The notes beneath the pieces are model-generated. The model saw only the letters and a list, made by a program, of their open reading frames with translations. It ran no database searches and had not been told where the DNA came from. From NCBI GenBank assembly GCA_039696685.1, contig CP155566.1:1922001-1986000 (forward strand): a stretch of 64,000 nucleotides of DNA, in the 5' to 3' direction. The stretch comes from Vibrio sp. CDRSL-10 TSBA (GTDB lineage: Bacteria > Pseudomonadota > Gammaproteobacteria > Enterobacterales > Vibrionaceae). A program made the position numbers and the translations under genes. Shown piece after piece: positions 50,762 to 60,725 of the stretch (position 1 is its first letter; each line of letters begins with the position of its first letter).

Positions 50762-52148
50762 CTATTCGACGATGCCGCCTTTCACCAGCAGTGCAGGGTC
50801 GAGCAAGTGCTCCAGTTCTTCCCGGCTTAACTCTGTCAGCTCTTCAGCCACATCAATCACCGGCCGCCCCTGGCGGTAAGCCTGTTTCGCTATCTCGGCC
50901 GCTTTGAGATAACCGATCACCGGGTTGAGCGCGGTGACCAGAATCGGGTTTTTAGCCAGCGCCACTTCCAGATTATCTTCCCGCACCGTAAAGCCCACTA
51001 TCGCTTTATCAGCCAGTGCGATGGCCGAGTTTCGCCAGCAATTCAATGCTCTCCAGGATATTGTGCGCAATCACCGGCAGCATCACATTGAGCTGAAAGT
51101 TACCCGCCTGCCCTGCCACAGTAATCGTGGTGTCATTGCCGATCACCTGCGCGCAGGCCATTGCCACAGCCTCCGGGATCACCGGGTTGACTTTGCCCGG
51201 CATGATGGAGGAACCGGGCTGCAGCGCTGGCAGTTCAATCTCGCCCAATCCGGCCAGCGGGCCGGAGTTCATCCAGCGCAGGTCATTGGCCATTTTCATC
51301 AGCGCGACCGCGGTGGTTTTTAGTTGACCGGACAAAGCCACGGTCGCGTCCTGACTGCTGAGGTTAAAGAAGAAATTGTCGCTGGAGACAAAATCAATCC
51401 GGGTCGCGCGCGACAGGTTTTCGGCAAACGCTTCAGCAAATTGCGGGTCGGCGTTAATGCCGGTTCCGACCGCAGTACCACCCTGAGCCAGTGCCGTCAG
51501 CGCCGGCAGCGTCTGTTCAATCGCATGACTGGCATGCTCTATCTGCGCCTGCCAGCCGCCGAGCTCCTGCTCGAAGGTTATCGGCATCGCATCCATCAGG
51601 TGGGTACGCCCGGTTTTCACCACATGCGCCAGTTGCTGCTTTTTATTGGCCAGCACCGAGATGAGATGGGACAGTGACGGTAATAAATGATGTTCTATCT
51701 GAATCGCGCAGCTGAGCTGAATCGCAGTCGGAACCACGTCATTGCTGCTTTGGCCCATATTCACATGATCGTTCGGGCTGACCACCTGCCCCGACAGCCG
51801 CGAGGCGAGCGTGGCCAGCACTTCGTTCATATTCATATTAGAACTGGTACCGGAACCGGTCTGGAACACATCGATCGGGAACTGGTCGAGATGTTGACCT
51901 TCAATGATCTGCCTGGCGGCCTGTTGCACCGCGTCAGCAATATCCTGGTCGAGTAAATCGAGTTGGGCATTGGTCATCGCCGCCGCCTGTTTGATGCGCC
52001 CCAGCGCCTGAATAAAGGCTTTCGGCATCTGATGCCGGCTGATGGCAAAATTGTCTACTGCTCGCTGAGTCTGAGCCTGGTATAAGGCATCTTTGGGTAC
52101 CTTAACTTCTCCCATACTGTCTTTTTCAATCCGGTACATAGTGTCCAT
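50762..52148 (-). CDS. fumC: Class II fumarase FumC (one-base frame break)
   Basis: Oxygen-stable fumarate hydratase of the TCA cycle. Signature GSSIMPGKVNPVIPEAVAMA, with GSGTSSNMNMNEVLATLASR and HVNMGQSSNDVVPTAIQLS. The frame breaks at 51029-51033 (GTTTC on plus); one base fewer gives ESIELLANSAIALADKAIVG and the end LLDPALLVKGGIVE. Corrected length 461 residues, against 467 in E. coli. GGAG lies eight bases before the ATG at 52148. Confidence 0.93.
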
Positions 52149-52216
52149 TTCAGGCTCCTCATTCTGGTTACTGCCGGCAGGTTGTTGGCAACCTACGCCT
52201 TGAGGATAGCAGATAC

Positions 52217-52251
52217 AAAAAAGCCACCGGCGGACGCAGGTGGCTTTTTTT
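52217..52251. terminator. Bidirectional terminator between the NSS gene and fumC
   Basis: AAAAAAGCCACC, ten-base loop, GGTGGCTTTTTTT. It follows the end of the minus-strand NSS gene and precedes the fumC promoter. Confidence 0.9.
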
Positions 52252-52304
52252 ATTAAAGATTTGTCTCAGCCCAATCCAATCGCTCCGATTGGCTGCTTAG
52301 CTTA

Positions 52305-53640
52305 TCAGGCAAAAAAGACCAGCAGCATCAGTACCGGACAAACCAGGCGCACGTACAGTGGCCAGATTTTCCAGAACCAGCTGTTTCTCAATCTCAGGGC
52401 AGCCCTGCTTCAGCTCGGTCAGAATCTGGTTACGGTTCCAGATCCAGCCCACAATCAGCGTGATCAGCAGCGCAATGATTGGCTGCGAGTAAACCGTGGT
52501 GAACTGGATTACCAAGCCGAACAGGCTGGAGAAGTTCATCACAATCACAGCAGAAATCACAGTGACCAGACCACCAATCCACAGTACCGCGGTGCGGCGG
52601 CTCTGTTTCAGCTCTTCTGTCGCACAGGCTACCGGCACTTCCAGCATTGAAATTGAAGACGTCAGGGCCGCGATGATCATCAGCAGGAAGAAGACGACGC
52701 CAATAATCGCACCGGCAGAACCCATGGTATCGAACATCGCCGGCAGTACGGTGAACACCAGTGTATCTGAGTTGAGCAGCTCGCCTGAGTCAGAGAAAAT
52801 CTCAACTCCGTTGTGTTTGGCAACAAACATCGCTGGCAGAATCATCAGGCCGGCAATAAAGGCAACACCGGTATCAATCAGGGCGACCTGCGCTGCGGTT
52901 TTTGGCAGATTAGTGTCTTTTTTCAGGTAAGAGCCGTAGGTGGTCATCACGCACACACCGAGTGACAGCGAGAAGAATGCCTGACCCATTGCGCTCACAA
53001 CCAGTTGCGGTGTCAGATGAGAGAAGTCCGGTACCAGGTACATTTTCAGACCTTCAACCGCACCATCCTGCGTGAAGATGTAGATAGTCAGCAGACCAAA
53101 CAGAACGAACAGCAGCGGCATCAGGCGGGTTGACCATTTTTCAATACCGTCAGCCACACCGTTGCGTACCACGAACATGGTCAGCGCCATAAACAGCACC
53201 ATCAGGATCAGGTTACGTTCCGTGCTGAAGGTAGTCAGCCAGTGACCGGCGCTCTTCATTCCGATCAGATCCAGACCGCTGCTGAAGAAAGAGCCGACCA
53301 GCCAGCCGGCAACAATCGCGTAGAAGCTCAGGATCAGGGAAACGACGATCATACCGCCGATACCGAGTAAAATGGCGCCCAGTTTGCCTTTCGGCCACGC
53401 TGCACGGAACGAGCGAATCGGGTTGGACTGGCCATAACGACCAATAGTCAGCTCCGCCACCAGCATCGGAAATGCCAGCAAAAAGACCATCAACAGGTAA
53501 ACGATCAAAAAGACCGCGCCACCATTACTCGCTGCCTGGGTCGGGAAACCCCAAACGTTACCCAGGCCCACTGCCGAGCCCGCAGCGGCCATAATAAAGC
53601 CGAACCGCGATGTAAATTGACCTCGAGAACTACTCGCCAT
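52305..53640 (-). CDS. Sodium-dependent amino-acid transporter, NSS family (concealed one-base frame break)
   Basis: A neurotransmitter:sodium symporter-type permease with about eleven or twelve helices. Landmarks are MASSSRGQFTSRFGFIMAAA, GSAVGLGNVWGFP and LLVYLLMV-type FLIVYLLMVFLLAFPMLVAE. The uncorrected reading ends in an odd tail at 52297. A GTTTC at 52383-52387 lies at the change, and one base fewer gives PEIENSWFWKIWPLYVRLVC and a hydrophobic end LMLLVFFA, normal for the family, for 444 residues. A TyrR-like box upstream suggests an aromatic amino acid as substrate. Confidence 0.9.
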
Positions 53641-53690
53641 TTTTTCTGTACCAATATGTTGTGTTTGTCAGTGCGGTGTCCAAAAGTGGG

Positions 53691-53708
53691 TGTACAAAAA
53701 TATTTACA
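53691..53708. promoter_or_regulatory. TyrR-type box upstream of the NSS gene
   Basis: TGTACA-AAAATA-TTTACA matches the TyrR consensus TGTAAA-N6-TTTACA with one difference. It lies 51 bases before the NSS start. Control by aromatic amino acids would fit a tyrosine or tryptophan transporter. The 342-base gap to cls (53641-53982) shows no other feature. Confidence 0.6.
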
Positions 53709-53982
53709 CACATTTAAAAATAGAGTGACACCAAGGTTGTGGCAAGTAGAACAGTTTGAGAATAAAATTGGAAGCCCGAACAGTATATTTTTCGGACTAT
53801 AGCCGCATTTATCAGACTATCTGATGAGTTTTTAACCTCCCCTTCCTTATATAACACTAGAATCACACTCAATTAACAAACTTTTCTGTTATCTTGGTTT
53901 CATATTGTTTTTGTTCATTTTCTTTTCACGCTTATGCTTTCAATTTACTATCCGGACAACTGTTTTTGAGTATACTTAGTGC

Positions 53983-55438
53983 ATGGATAAGGTTTATCAC
54001 TTCTTAACTCTGGCTGGCATCGCGCTGTACTGGTTTCTGGTTGCGGGTGTCTCACTCAGAGTGGTCTTAAAAAGACGCGCCGTCAGTGTTTCTCTTTCCT
54101 GGCTGATGGTGATCTACATTCTTCCGATCGTCGGAGTGCTGTGCTATTTCCTGTTCGGTGAACTGAACCTGGGGCGCAAACGTGCTGAGCGCGCCAAAGA
54201 GATGTTTAAGCCGTTCGGTCACTGGTTCCGCTCGCTTAATGATTGCCAGGCGCACCGACCGGACGGTATGGGTGCCCACATCTATAAGATTGACGAGCTG
54301 TGTAATCACCGGATGGGCATTCCTGCGTTGAGCGGCAATACCCTGTCGCTGCAAAATTCGCCCAACGAGATTCTTCACTCCATCATTGATGATATAAAGC
54401 AAGCGCAGCACAGCATTCGCATGGTGTTTTATATCTGGCATCCGGGCGGCCTGGCCGACTCGGTTGCCTCCGCTCTGATCCAGGCTGCAAAGCGAGGCGT
54501 GGATGTTAAACTGCTGCTCGACTCTGCCGGCAGTCCGCGCTTTTTCCGCAGTCACTGGCTGACCATGATGCAGGATGCCGGTATTCATGTTGTTCAGGCG
54601 CTGGAAGTAAGCCCATGGCGTATTTTTCTGCGCCGCCTCGATCTGCGCCAGCACCGTAAGATCATCGTCATCGATGATGAAGTGGCCTATACCGGCTCAA
54701 TGAACATGGTCGATCCGGCCTATTTCAAACAAAATTCCGGCGTCGGCCAGTGGATTGACATTATGGTGCGCGTTACCGGCCCTTCGGTGAACGTGCTGTC
54801 AGCGATCCACTGCTGGGACTGGGAAGTCGAGACCGGCGAACGTAATCTGCCTAATATTCCGGAATGCCGGATTGATACCAGTTTCCCGCATCATCCGGTT
54901 CAGGTCGTACCATCCGGCCCCGGCATGCCAGAGCATTTGATTTCCCAGGTACTGACACTGGCGATTAACCAGGCCAATGAATCGGTGTGTATTACCACGC
55001 CCTATTTTGTCCCGAGTGCCGATCTGCTGGCGATGCTGAAAATGACCGCTCAGCGCGGCATTAAGGTCGATCTCGTGATCCCGCATAAGAATGACTCTGT
55101 GATGGTCAAGTGGGCCTCGCGTGCATTTTACGGCGAGTTACTTGAGGCCGGTGTAGTGATTCATGAGTTTTCCGGTGGCCTGCTACACACCAAATCGGTG
55201 GTCATTGACCGTCAATTCTGCCTGGTCGGAACGGTTAACCTCGACATGCGCAGCTTATGGCTCAATTTTGAAGTGACTCTGGCGGTGGATGACCAAGAGT
55301 TTACCCAGCAGCTGTACTGGCAGCAGCAAAGTTATATTGAGCAGTCGACTCAGGTGGATTATCAGGAGTGGGAACAGCGTTTCCCTCGGTCACCGCTTTT
55401 TAGAGCGGCTTTTCTACCTGTTCAACCCGCTGCTGTAG
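53983..55438 (+). CDS. cls: Cardiolipin synthase ClsA (concealed one-base frame break)
   Basis: Phospholipase-D-type enzyme that joins two phosphatidylglycerols at the inner membrane. Two N-terminal helices are followed by two HKD motifs, QHRKIIVIDDEVAYTGSMN and HTKSVVIDRQFCLVGTVN. The uncorrected reading runs 32 codons further with an unrelated tail to 55533. A GTTTC at 55379-55383 lies at the change; one T fewer gives EWEQRSLGHRFLERLFYLFN and stops at 55438 after PLL, the conserved ClsA end, for 484 residues against 486 in E. coli. Confidence 0.93.
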
Positions 55439-55501
55439 ACTCTGTTGAACTGCGGCTTACACGTCTGTTTTGGTCAGGCTTGCGGGCTCTGCGACTGAAA
55501 C

Positions 55502-55545
55502 AAGCCCTCATCGCCCTATCCGGCGCACGATGAGGGCTTTTTTGT
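55502..55545 (+). terminator. Rho-independent terminator of cls
   Basis: 12-base-pair stem AAGCCCTCATCG / CGATGAGGGCTT with a 14-base loop, then TTTTTTG. In the uncorrected frame this would lie inside the coding sequence, which supports the cls correction. Confidence 0.92.
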
Positions 55546-55618
55546 TGTATTAGGCTTGCATTGACCTACAGCTCCATGTTTTAAATAGAGCATTCAAATT
55601 TCCAGACAAGGATCGTAA

Positions 55619-56824
55619 ATGTCAGAAGGCAACAAGACCAAACTTATCACCGCCGGCCGTAGTAAAAAATGGACCCAAGGTGTGGTCAACCCACCCGTAC
55701 AACGTGCTTCGACAGTCGTATTCGATACGGTAGCTGAAAAAAATCACGCCACGATTAACCGTGCTAACAAAACTCTGTTTTACGGACGTCGCGGTACTAC
55801 GACTCACTTTGCGTTTCAGGAAGCGATGACAGAAGTGGAAGGCGGAGCCGGGTGCGCGCTGTACCCTTGTGGCACCGCAGCCATCAGTAACACCATCCTC
55901 TCTTTTGTGGAATCCGGCGATCATATTCTGATGGTGGATACCTGTTACGAACCAACGCGTGATTTTTGTGACAAGATCCTGAAGAAATTCGGCGTAGAAA
56001 CCACCTACTACGAACCAACCATTGGTGAAGGCATCCGTGACCTGATCCAGCCTAATACCAAGATCCTGTTTACCGAATCTCCGGGTTCCATCACCATGGA
56101 GGTACAGGACGTACCGACTCTGGCTCGCATCGCTCATGAGCAGGATATCATTGTCATGCTTGACAACACCTGGGGTGCCGGCGTGAACTTTTCACCGTTT
56201 GAGCACGGCGTCGACATTTCAATTCAGGCCGCGACGAAATACATCGTCGGTCACTCAGATGTGATGCTCGGTACTGCGGTTGCCAGCGAGAAATACTGGG
56301 ATCAACTGCGCGAACAGAGCTACCTGATGGGCCAGTGTGTCTCACCGGATGATGCATACTTAGGTCTGCGCGGTATTCGTACTTTGGATGTGCGTCTGCG
56401 TCAGCACGCGGAAAGCAGCCTCAAAGTGGCGAAGTGGCTTGAGCAGCGTCCGGAAGTGGACCATGTACGTCACCCGGCACTGGAAAGCTGCCCGGGCCAT
56501 GAATTCTTCAAACGCGACTTTACCGGCGGTAACGGCCTGTTCTCGTTTGTGCTCAAAACCAGTAACCCGCGTGCAACCACTGCCCTGCTGGACGGTATGC
56601 AGCACTTCAGCATGGGTTACTCCTGGGGCGGCTTTGAAAGCCTGATCCTGGCCAACGAGCCAAAGAGCTTTAACAGCCTGCGCACCGTCGCGAATCCGAA
56701 CTTCAGCGGCACACTGGTCCGTATTCACATCGGTCTGGAAGACGTCGACGATTTGATTGCCGATCTGGAACAAGGTCTGGCGCGCTACAATGCGGTGATT
56801 CTTGAGCAGGAAGCCACTGCCTGA
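55619..56824 (+). CDS. metC: Cystathionine beta-lyase MetC
   Basis: PLP-dependent lyase that makes homocysteine from cystathionine. A 401-residue protein with the PLP lysine in [20 protein letters not shown], cofactor contacts [17 protein letters not shown] and [17 protein letters not shown], and the C-terminal SWGGFESLI. An AAGGA ribosome site precedes the ATG. No frame break. Its terminator is split by an insertion sequence immediately downstream. Confidence 0.95.
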   Translation: MSEGNKTKLITAGRSKKWTQGVVNPPVQRASTVVFDTVAEKNHATINRANKTLFYGRRGTTTHFAFQEAMTEVEGGAGCALYPCGTAAISNTILSFVESGDHILMVDTCYEPTRDFCDKILKKFGVETTYYEPTIGEGIRDLIQPNTKILFTESPGSITMEVQDVPTLARIAHEQDIIVMLDNTWGAGVNFSPFEHGVDISIQAATKYIVGHSDVMLGTAVASEKYWDQLREQSYLMGQCVSPDDAYLGLRGIRTLDVRLRQHAESSLKVAKWLEQRPEVDHVRHPALESCPGHEFFKRDFTGGNGLFSFVLKTSNPRATTALLDGMQHFSMGYSWGGFESLILANEPKSFNSLRTVANPNFSGTLVRIHIGLEDVDDLIADLEQGLARYNAVILEQEATA

Positions 56825-56938
56825 GATAAACCTGATGGCTTATAAACCTGATTGTTTAATAAAACTGATGGCTTAAGCGCTGGCACGTGATAAGCACCTG
56901 ATACAGCAAAGCCCTGCAAACGCCTGTCTTTCCTACAC

Positions 56939-56972
56939 AAATCCCTCGATGAAAGTTGAGGGATTTTTTTTT
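56939..56972 (+). terminator. Terminator inside the left end of the IS
   Basis: AAATCCCTC, ten-base loop, GAGGGATTT, then a run of T, placed between the left end and the transposase start. It would stop read-through from metC, protecting the transposase from outside transcription and replacing the terminator that the IS broke. Confidence 0.82.
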
Positions 56973-57026
56973 GAATTTTTGTCGATTTTTATGATCTCAA
57001 CAAAAAACAAAGTGTTGAGGTAAAGT

Positions 57027-58407
57027 ATGGTGTTTTTAACAGATGCAGAGCAATGGGCGACTGAGACTTTTTCACAAGCTAATCTCGGAGATCTTAGACG
57101 AACCAAACGTTTAGTTAAACTCACCGCATCTCTTGCTAATCACGTAGGGCAGTCTATTGTGCAATCTTTAAAATCTCCTTCTGACATTGAAGCCGCTTAC
57201 CGTTTTACCCGCAATCACGCTATTGACTCTCAATCGATTGCAGAAGCAGGCTTTGCCGCAACGGCCGAACTGGCTCAATCTTATGACTGTCTACTGGCTT
57301 TGGAAGATACAACCTCACTGGACTTTACCCATCGAAACCGTCAGGGATGAAATGGGATATACCACCTCTAGGAAAAGCGCCAAAGGCATGCATGCTCACT
57401 CCGTGTTGCTGTTTGCTCCCGAGGAGAAGCAGGTTGTGGGGTTGATTGAGCAGGAGCGCTGGATAAGGGACATGAGCTTATATGGAAAGAAAGCTCAGCG
57501 AGGTAACCGAGCCTATGAAGAGAAGGAAAGCTTTAAATGGGAACGTGCGTCGAGAGCCATGGAAAAACGTCTCGGCTCAGTGATAGACAAGGTTATCTCC
57601 GTCTGTGACAGAGAAGCCGACATCATTGAATACCTGACCTATAAAATGACCAACCGACAACGCTTTGTCGTCCGATCGATGCAAAGCCGGTGCATCGAAG
57701 AGAGTACAGACAAGCTGTACTCATTTAGTGATGCCTTACAGCCCGCAGATGAAAGAAAAGTTCAGGTTAAGCAACGAGGAGGACGTAAAGCTCGAGAGGC
57801 TATCTGCGAAGTTCGATATGCCCCAATCACCATCAAAATGCCAGCAAACAAACGAGGTGAACCCGTCTCATTGTACTATGTGGGCTGTCAGGAAACGAAT
57901 CACGAGCAGGCCCTTTGCTGGCATATTCTCACGTCAGAGCCAGTGTTGAGTAAAGAGGATGCTAAGCGTATCTTGGATTACTATGAAAAACGCTGGTTGA
58001 TTGAGGAGTTCCACAAAGCCTGGAAAAGCGGAGGAACACAGGTTGAGGAGCTCCGTATGCAAAATAAAGAGAATTTAGAAAAGATGGTCGTCATCCTAGC
58101 GTTCATAGCCGTTCGTGTTCATCAACTGCGTTATCTTGGTCTGAACAAAAAAGAAGCGGAAAAACAGAGTTGTGAAACGCTCTTGAGTCCGGTTGCTTGG
58201 AAGCTACTTTGGTCAAAACAGGAAAAGACGCGCCCCCCTAAAAGAGCACCAAGTGTGTACTGGGCATACATCAATCTCGGCAAGCTCGCGGGATGGTATG
58301 ACTCGAAACGTAATGGTCGTGTGGGCTGGGAGCGGTTATGGGAAGGATGGTTCTTATTACAAACCATCCTTGAAGGTTATCTGTTAGCCAAGTCTCTTGA
58401 CCTATGA
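57027..58407 (+). CDS. IS50/Tn5-like DDE transposase (one-base frame break)
   Basis: A 459-residue transposase after correction (Tn5 476). N-terminal DNA-binding part FSQANLGDLRRTKRLVKLTA and SDIEAAYRFTRNH. Catalytic residues: Asp in LLALEDTTSLDF, Asp in VISVCDREADIIEYL, Glu in the YEKRWLIEEFHKAWKSG (YREK) motif. The frame breaks at 57334-57338 (GAAAC); one A fewer gives LDFTHRTVRDEMGYTTSRKS. The break is thus probably an artefact and the element may be active. Confidence 0.92.
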
Positions 58408-58519
58408 GATGTGATCAAGAGACAGGCAAACGCAGGGCTTTTTTGATGGCTCAAATAATGAATCAGTTCAAATAATGAATCAGTTCAAAGCCATTGCGAA
58501 GATGACTTGTATCAGGTGA

Positions 58520-59104
58520 CTACTTGCGCGGGCATCCTTGCAGATGATCATTGACCATGCCCATTGCCTGCATAAACGAGTAGCAGATGGTTTCTCCCAC
58601 GAATTTAAACCCGCGCTTTTTCAGAAAGCGGCTCATGGCACGCGATTGTTCGGTGGAAACCGGCACTTCATCCATCGTCGTCCAGTGATTCACCAGCGGC
58701 TGATGATCAACAAACTGCCACAGCGCTTGATCCAGCGAGCCAAATTCCTGCTGCAAGGCTAATGCAGCGCGCGCGTTGGAAAACACCGAAGCAATTTTGC
58801 CTCGATGCTTAACCACATCAAACTGACTGATGATTGGCTCGACCCGCTCTTCGCCATACTGCGCCAGACGCTCAATATCGTACTCGTCAAACGCCTGACG
58901 ATAGCCTTCGCGTTTGCGCAGTATGGTAATCCAGCTCAATCCGGCCTGCGCGCCTTCCAGAGTCAGAAACTCGAATAACACCGTATCATCATGCACAGGT
59001 TTACCCCATTCGGCGTCATGATATTCGCGCTCAAGCGGATGCTTCATCGCCCAGGCGCAGGTGGTGTCGGTTTGAGGCTGGCGGTTATTGTCAGCTAAGG
59101 TCAT
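58520..59104 (-). CDS. tag: DNA-3-methyladenine glycosylase I
   Basis: A base-excision enzyme of 194 residues that removes 3-methyladenine. The zinc-site N-terminus TCAWAMKHPLEREYHDAEWG, the AQAGLSWITILRKREGYRQA segment, and the C-terminal NDHLQGCPRK with the partner His and Cys match Tag. The ATG at 59104 (MTLADNN) follows CAGGA; an in-frame GTG at 59122 is less likely. Confidence 0.92.
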   Translation of the reverse strand: MTLADNNRQPQTDTTCAWAMKHPLEREYHDAEWGKPVHDDTVLFEFLTLEGAQAGLSWITILRKREGYRQAFDEYDIERLAQYGEERVEPIISQFDVVKHRGKIASVFSNARAALALQQEFGSLDQALWQFVDHQPLVNHWTTMDEVPVSTEQSRAMSRFLKKRGFKFVGETICYSFMQAMGMVNDHLQGCPRK

Positions 59105-59186
59105 GCTTCCTGCCTTGTTCACTGTATGACTTATTCACTGTATAGCTTATTCACTGTATACATCGTTATCGCTATCAATCGCTGAG

Positions 59187-59576
59187 CTATAAATTACGGA
59201 ACTCGCGATTGACCTTAAAGGCATCGGAAGTCACGTAGGCTTCCATACGTCGTACCCGCAACTCTGCGTCACTGAGATCATCGTGCAGTGTCTGCAGCAG
59301 CTCCTGCGCTGTTTTACCCTGCTCCCAGGGTGAGCTTTTCAGTGTATGTGACTGCTGGCTGCGCAGAGTATCACGATACTGCTGCGGCTGTTTCTCCAGC
59401 ATCAGTGTCAGCGCGATATAGGCAATCAGCACTAACGCAAACGCCCCCAGCAAGGACACCGTGATCACCACAATCCTGACCACCCAGACTTCCAGGCCAA
59501 AATAGTCAGCCAGCCCGGCACACACACCGCTTATTTTGCCGTTGACGGGATCACGATACAGTTCACGACCTATCAT
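59187..59576 (-). CDS. pspC: Phage-shock protein C
   Basis: A 129-residue inner-membrane protein. The PspC domain reads RDPVNGKISGVCAGLADYFG and LEVWVVRIVVITVSLLGAFA (one helix), with a C-terminal helical tail. The ATG at 59576 overlaps the pspB end by 14 bases. Senses membrane stress with PspB and helps release PspF from PspA. Confidence 0.93.
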   Translation of the reverse strand: MIGRELYRDPVNGKISGVCAGLADYFGLEVWVVRIVVITVSLLGAFALVLIAYIALTLMLEKQPQQYRDTLRSQQSHTLKSSPWEQGKTAQELLQTLHDDLSDAELRVRRMEAYVTSDAFKVNREFRNL

Positions 59577-59802
59577 ACTGACCTCTCCAGTTGGGCGATT
59601 CGGCATCCAGGATTCGCTCCAGTGTATTGATGCGCTCTTGCAGCCCTTTTGCCTTGTCGGACAGCCCCTGCAGCGCTTCGTAATCTTCCTGCGACAAACC
59701 GTTGGCCGCTTTACGCTTGCTGCGGTAATGCAGCAGCAGCCACAGCGGTGCCACAAAAATCAAAAAGACGACCAGCGGTCCTGCCAGAAAAAATGTGGCC
59801 AT
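59563..59802 (-). CDS. pspB: Phage-shock protein B
   Basis: A 79-residue protein: one N-terminal helix (MATFFLAGPLVVFLIFVAPL) followed by a leucine-zipper-like coiled coil (LSDKAKGLQERINTLERILD). Second gene of the psp operon. Confidence 0.93.
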   Translation of the reverse strand: MATFFLAGPLVVFLIFVAPLWLLLHYRSKRKAANGLSQEDYEALQGLSDKAKGLQERINTLERILDAESPNWRGQYDRS

Positions 59803-59829
59803 AGTACGCTCCTGATTAATCCACTGAGA

Positions 59830-60492
59830 TTATTGGTTTTTATTCATATCTTGTTTGAGTTTTGCCAGCTCTTGTTCAATTTCATCCTGAGCCTGCAGCT
59901 CGGCAAATTCCTGATCAAGCGACTTGCCTGACTGAGCGTACAGATCCGCTTCAGCTTCCAGTTCATCCACTTTACGTGAGTACTGCTCAAATTTAGCCAT
60001 TGCCTCATCGGTGCGGCTGGTATGCAGATGACGTTGTACATCACGGCGATGCCCGGCGGTCTGACTGCGGATCGCCAGCGCCTGCTGTTTGGCACGGGTT
60101 TCTGTGATCTTGCTTTCCAGCTTGGTGATTTCACCGGTCAGCTTATCAATCGTCTCTTCCACCAGGGTCTGCTCAGTATGCAACCCTTTCAATACATTGT
60201 GCAATTTCTGTTTCTCGATCAGTGCGCCACGAGCCAGATCCTCACGCTGTTTGTTCAGAGCCAGGGTTGCTTTGGCCTGCCAGTCTTCAATCTGCTGCTC
60301 CAGTGCTTCCACTTTGCGCGCCAGTTCTTTTTTATCCGCAATGGCTTTGGCTGAATTGGTGCGAACCTCAACCAGGGTATCTTCCATCTCCTGGATGATG
60401 AGACGAATCATTTTTTCCGGATCTTCAGCTTTATCCAATAGTGCGCTGATGTTGGAATTCACAATATCTGCGAAACGCGAAAAGATGCCCAT
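59830..60492 (-). CDS. pspA: Phage-shock protein A
   Basis: A 220-residue coiled-coil ESCRT-III-like protein that binds stressed membranes and inhibits PspF. The start at 60492 gives MGIFSRFADIVNSNISALLD, which contains the amphipathic N-terminal helix; EDPEKMIRLIIQEMEDTLVE follows. A second in-frame start at 60543 has no family match. Expressed from a sigma-54-like promoter upstream. Confidence 0.95.
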   Translation of the reverse strand: MGIFSRFADIVNSNISALLDKAEDPEKMIRLIIQEMEDTLVEVRTNSAKAIADKKELARKVEALEQQIEDWQAKATLALNKQREDLARGALIEKQKLHNVLKGLHTEQTLVEETIDKLTGEITKLESKITETRAKQQALAIRSQTAGHRRDVQRHLHTSRTDEAMAKFEQYSRKVDELEAEADLYAQSGKSLDQEFAELQAQDEIEQELAKLKQDMNKNQ

Positions 60493-60563
60493 AATGTCAC
60501 TCCTTCTGATGAACTCTGCATTTGGCGCGGGCGATAACCTCACCGCCGGGTTTATCGAAGGGT

Positions 60564-60580
60564 TCCAAGAAGCGTGCCAA
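60564..60580 (-). promoter_or_regulatory. Sigma-54-type promoter of pspA
   Basis: On the minus strand TTGGCACG-CTTC-TTGGA resembles the E. coli pspA promoter (TTGGCACG-CAAA-TTGTA), with the GG of the -24 element intact and G in place of the expected C in the -12 element. It lies about 72 bases before the pspA start in the 233-base gap that also carries the divergent pspF promoter. Confidence 0.65.
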
Positions 60581-60725
60581 TAATCAGGCCTTTATTTTTC
60601 AGGCGCTTAGTTTGAATAGTGGCACGTTCTTCACTATGCTGTGAAAGAATTCGCTAACAGTTGGTTAAATTCACCAAGCAGTGTTAAGGAAAGGATGTTG
60701 AGGAAAGAATTGTTGAGGAAAGGAT

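Larger units (their letters stand above)
56924..58425 (+). mobile_element. IS50-type insertion sequence of the IS4 family
   Basis: A 1502-base element bordered by an 8-base target duplication GCAAACGC (56916-56923 and 58426-58433). The left end CTGTCTTTCCTACACAAAT matches the Tn5 outside end in 14 of 19 positions; the right end, read inward, is CTGTCTCTTGATCACATCT and matches the Tn5 inside end in 18 of 19. One transposase gene lies between, oriented as in IS50 (outside-type end before the gene). The intact ends and exact duplication suggest a recent insertion. Confidence 0.9.
56908..58441 (+). terminator. metC terminator split by the insertion sequence
   Basis: The left arm AAAGCCCTGC (56908-56917) and the right arm GCAGGGCTTT (58432-58441) with its T tail are complementary; joining the flanks and removing one target duplication gives a 10-base-pair stem, AAAC loop and TTTTTT. 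The IS lies in the loop, so the hairpin can no longer form in RNA as one local structure. Confidence 0.88.
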
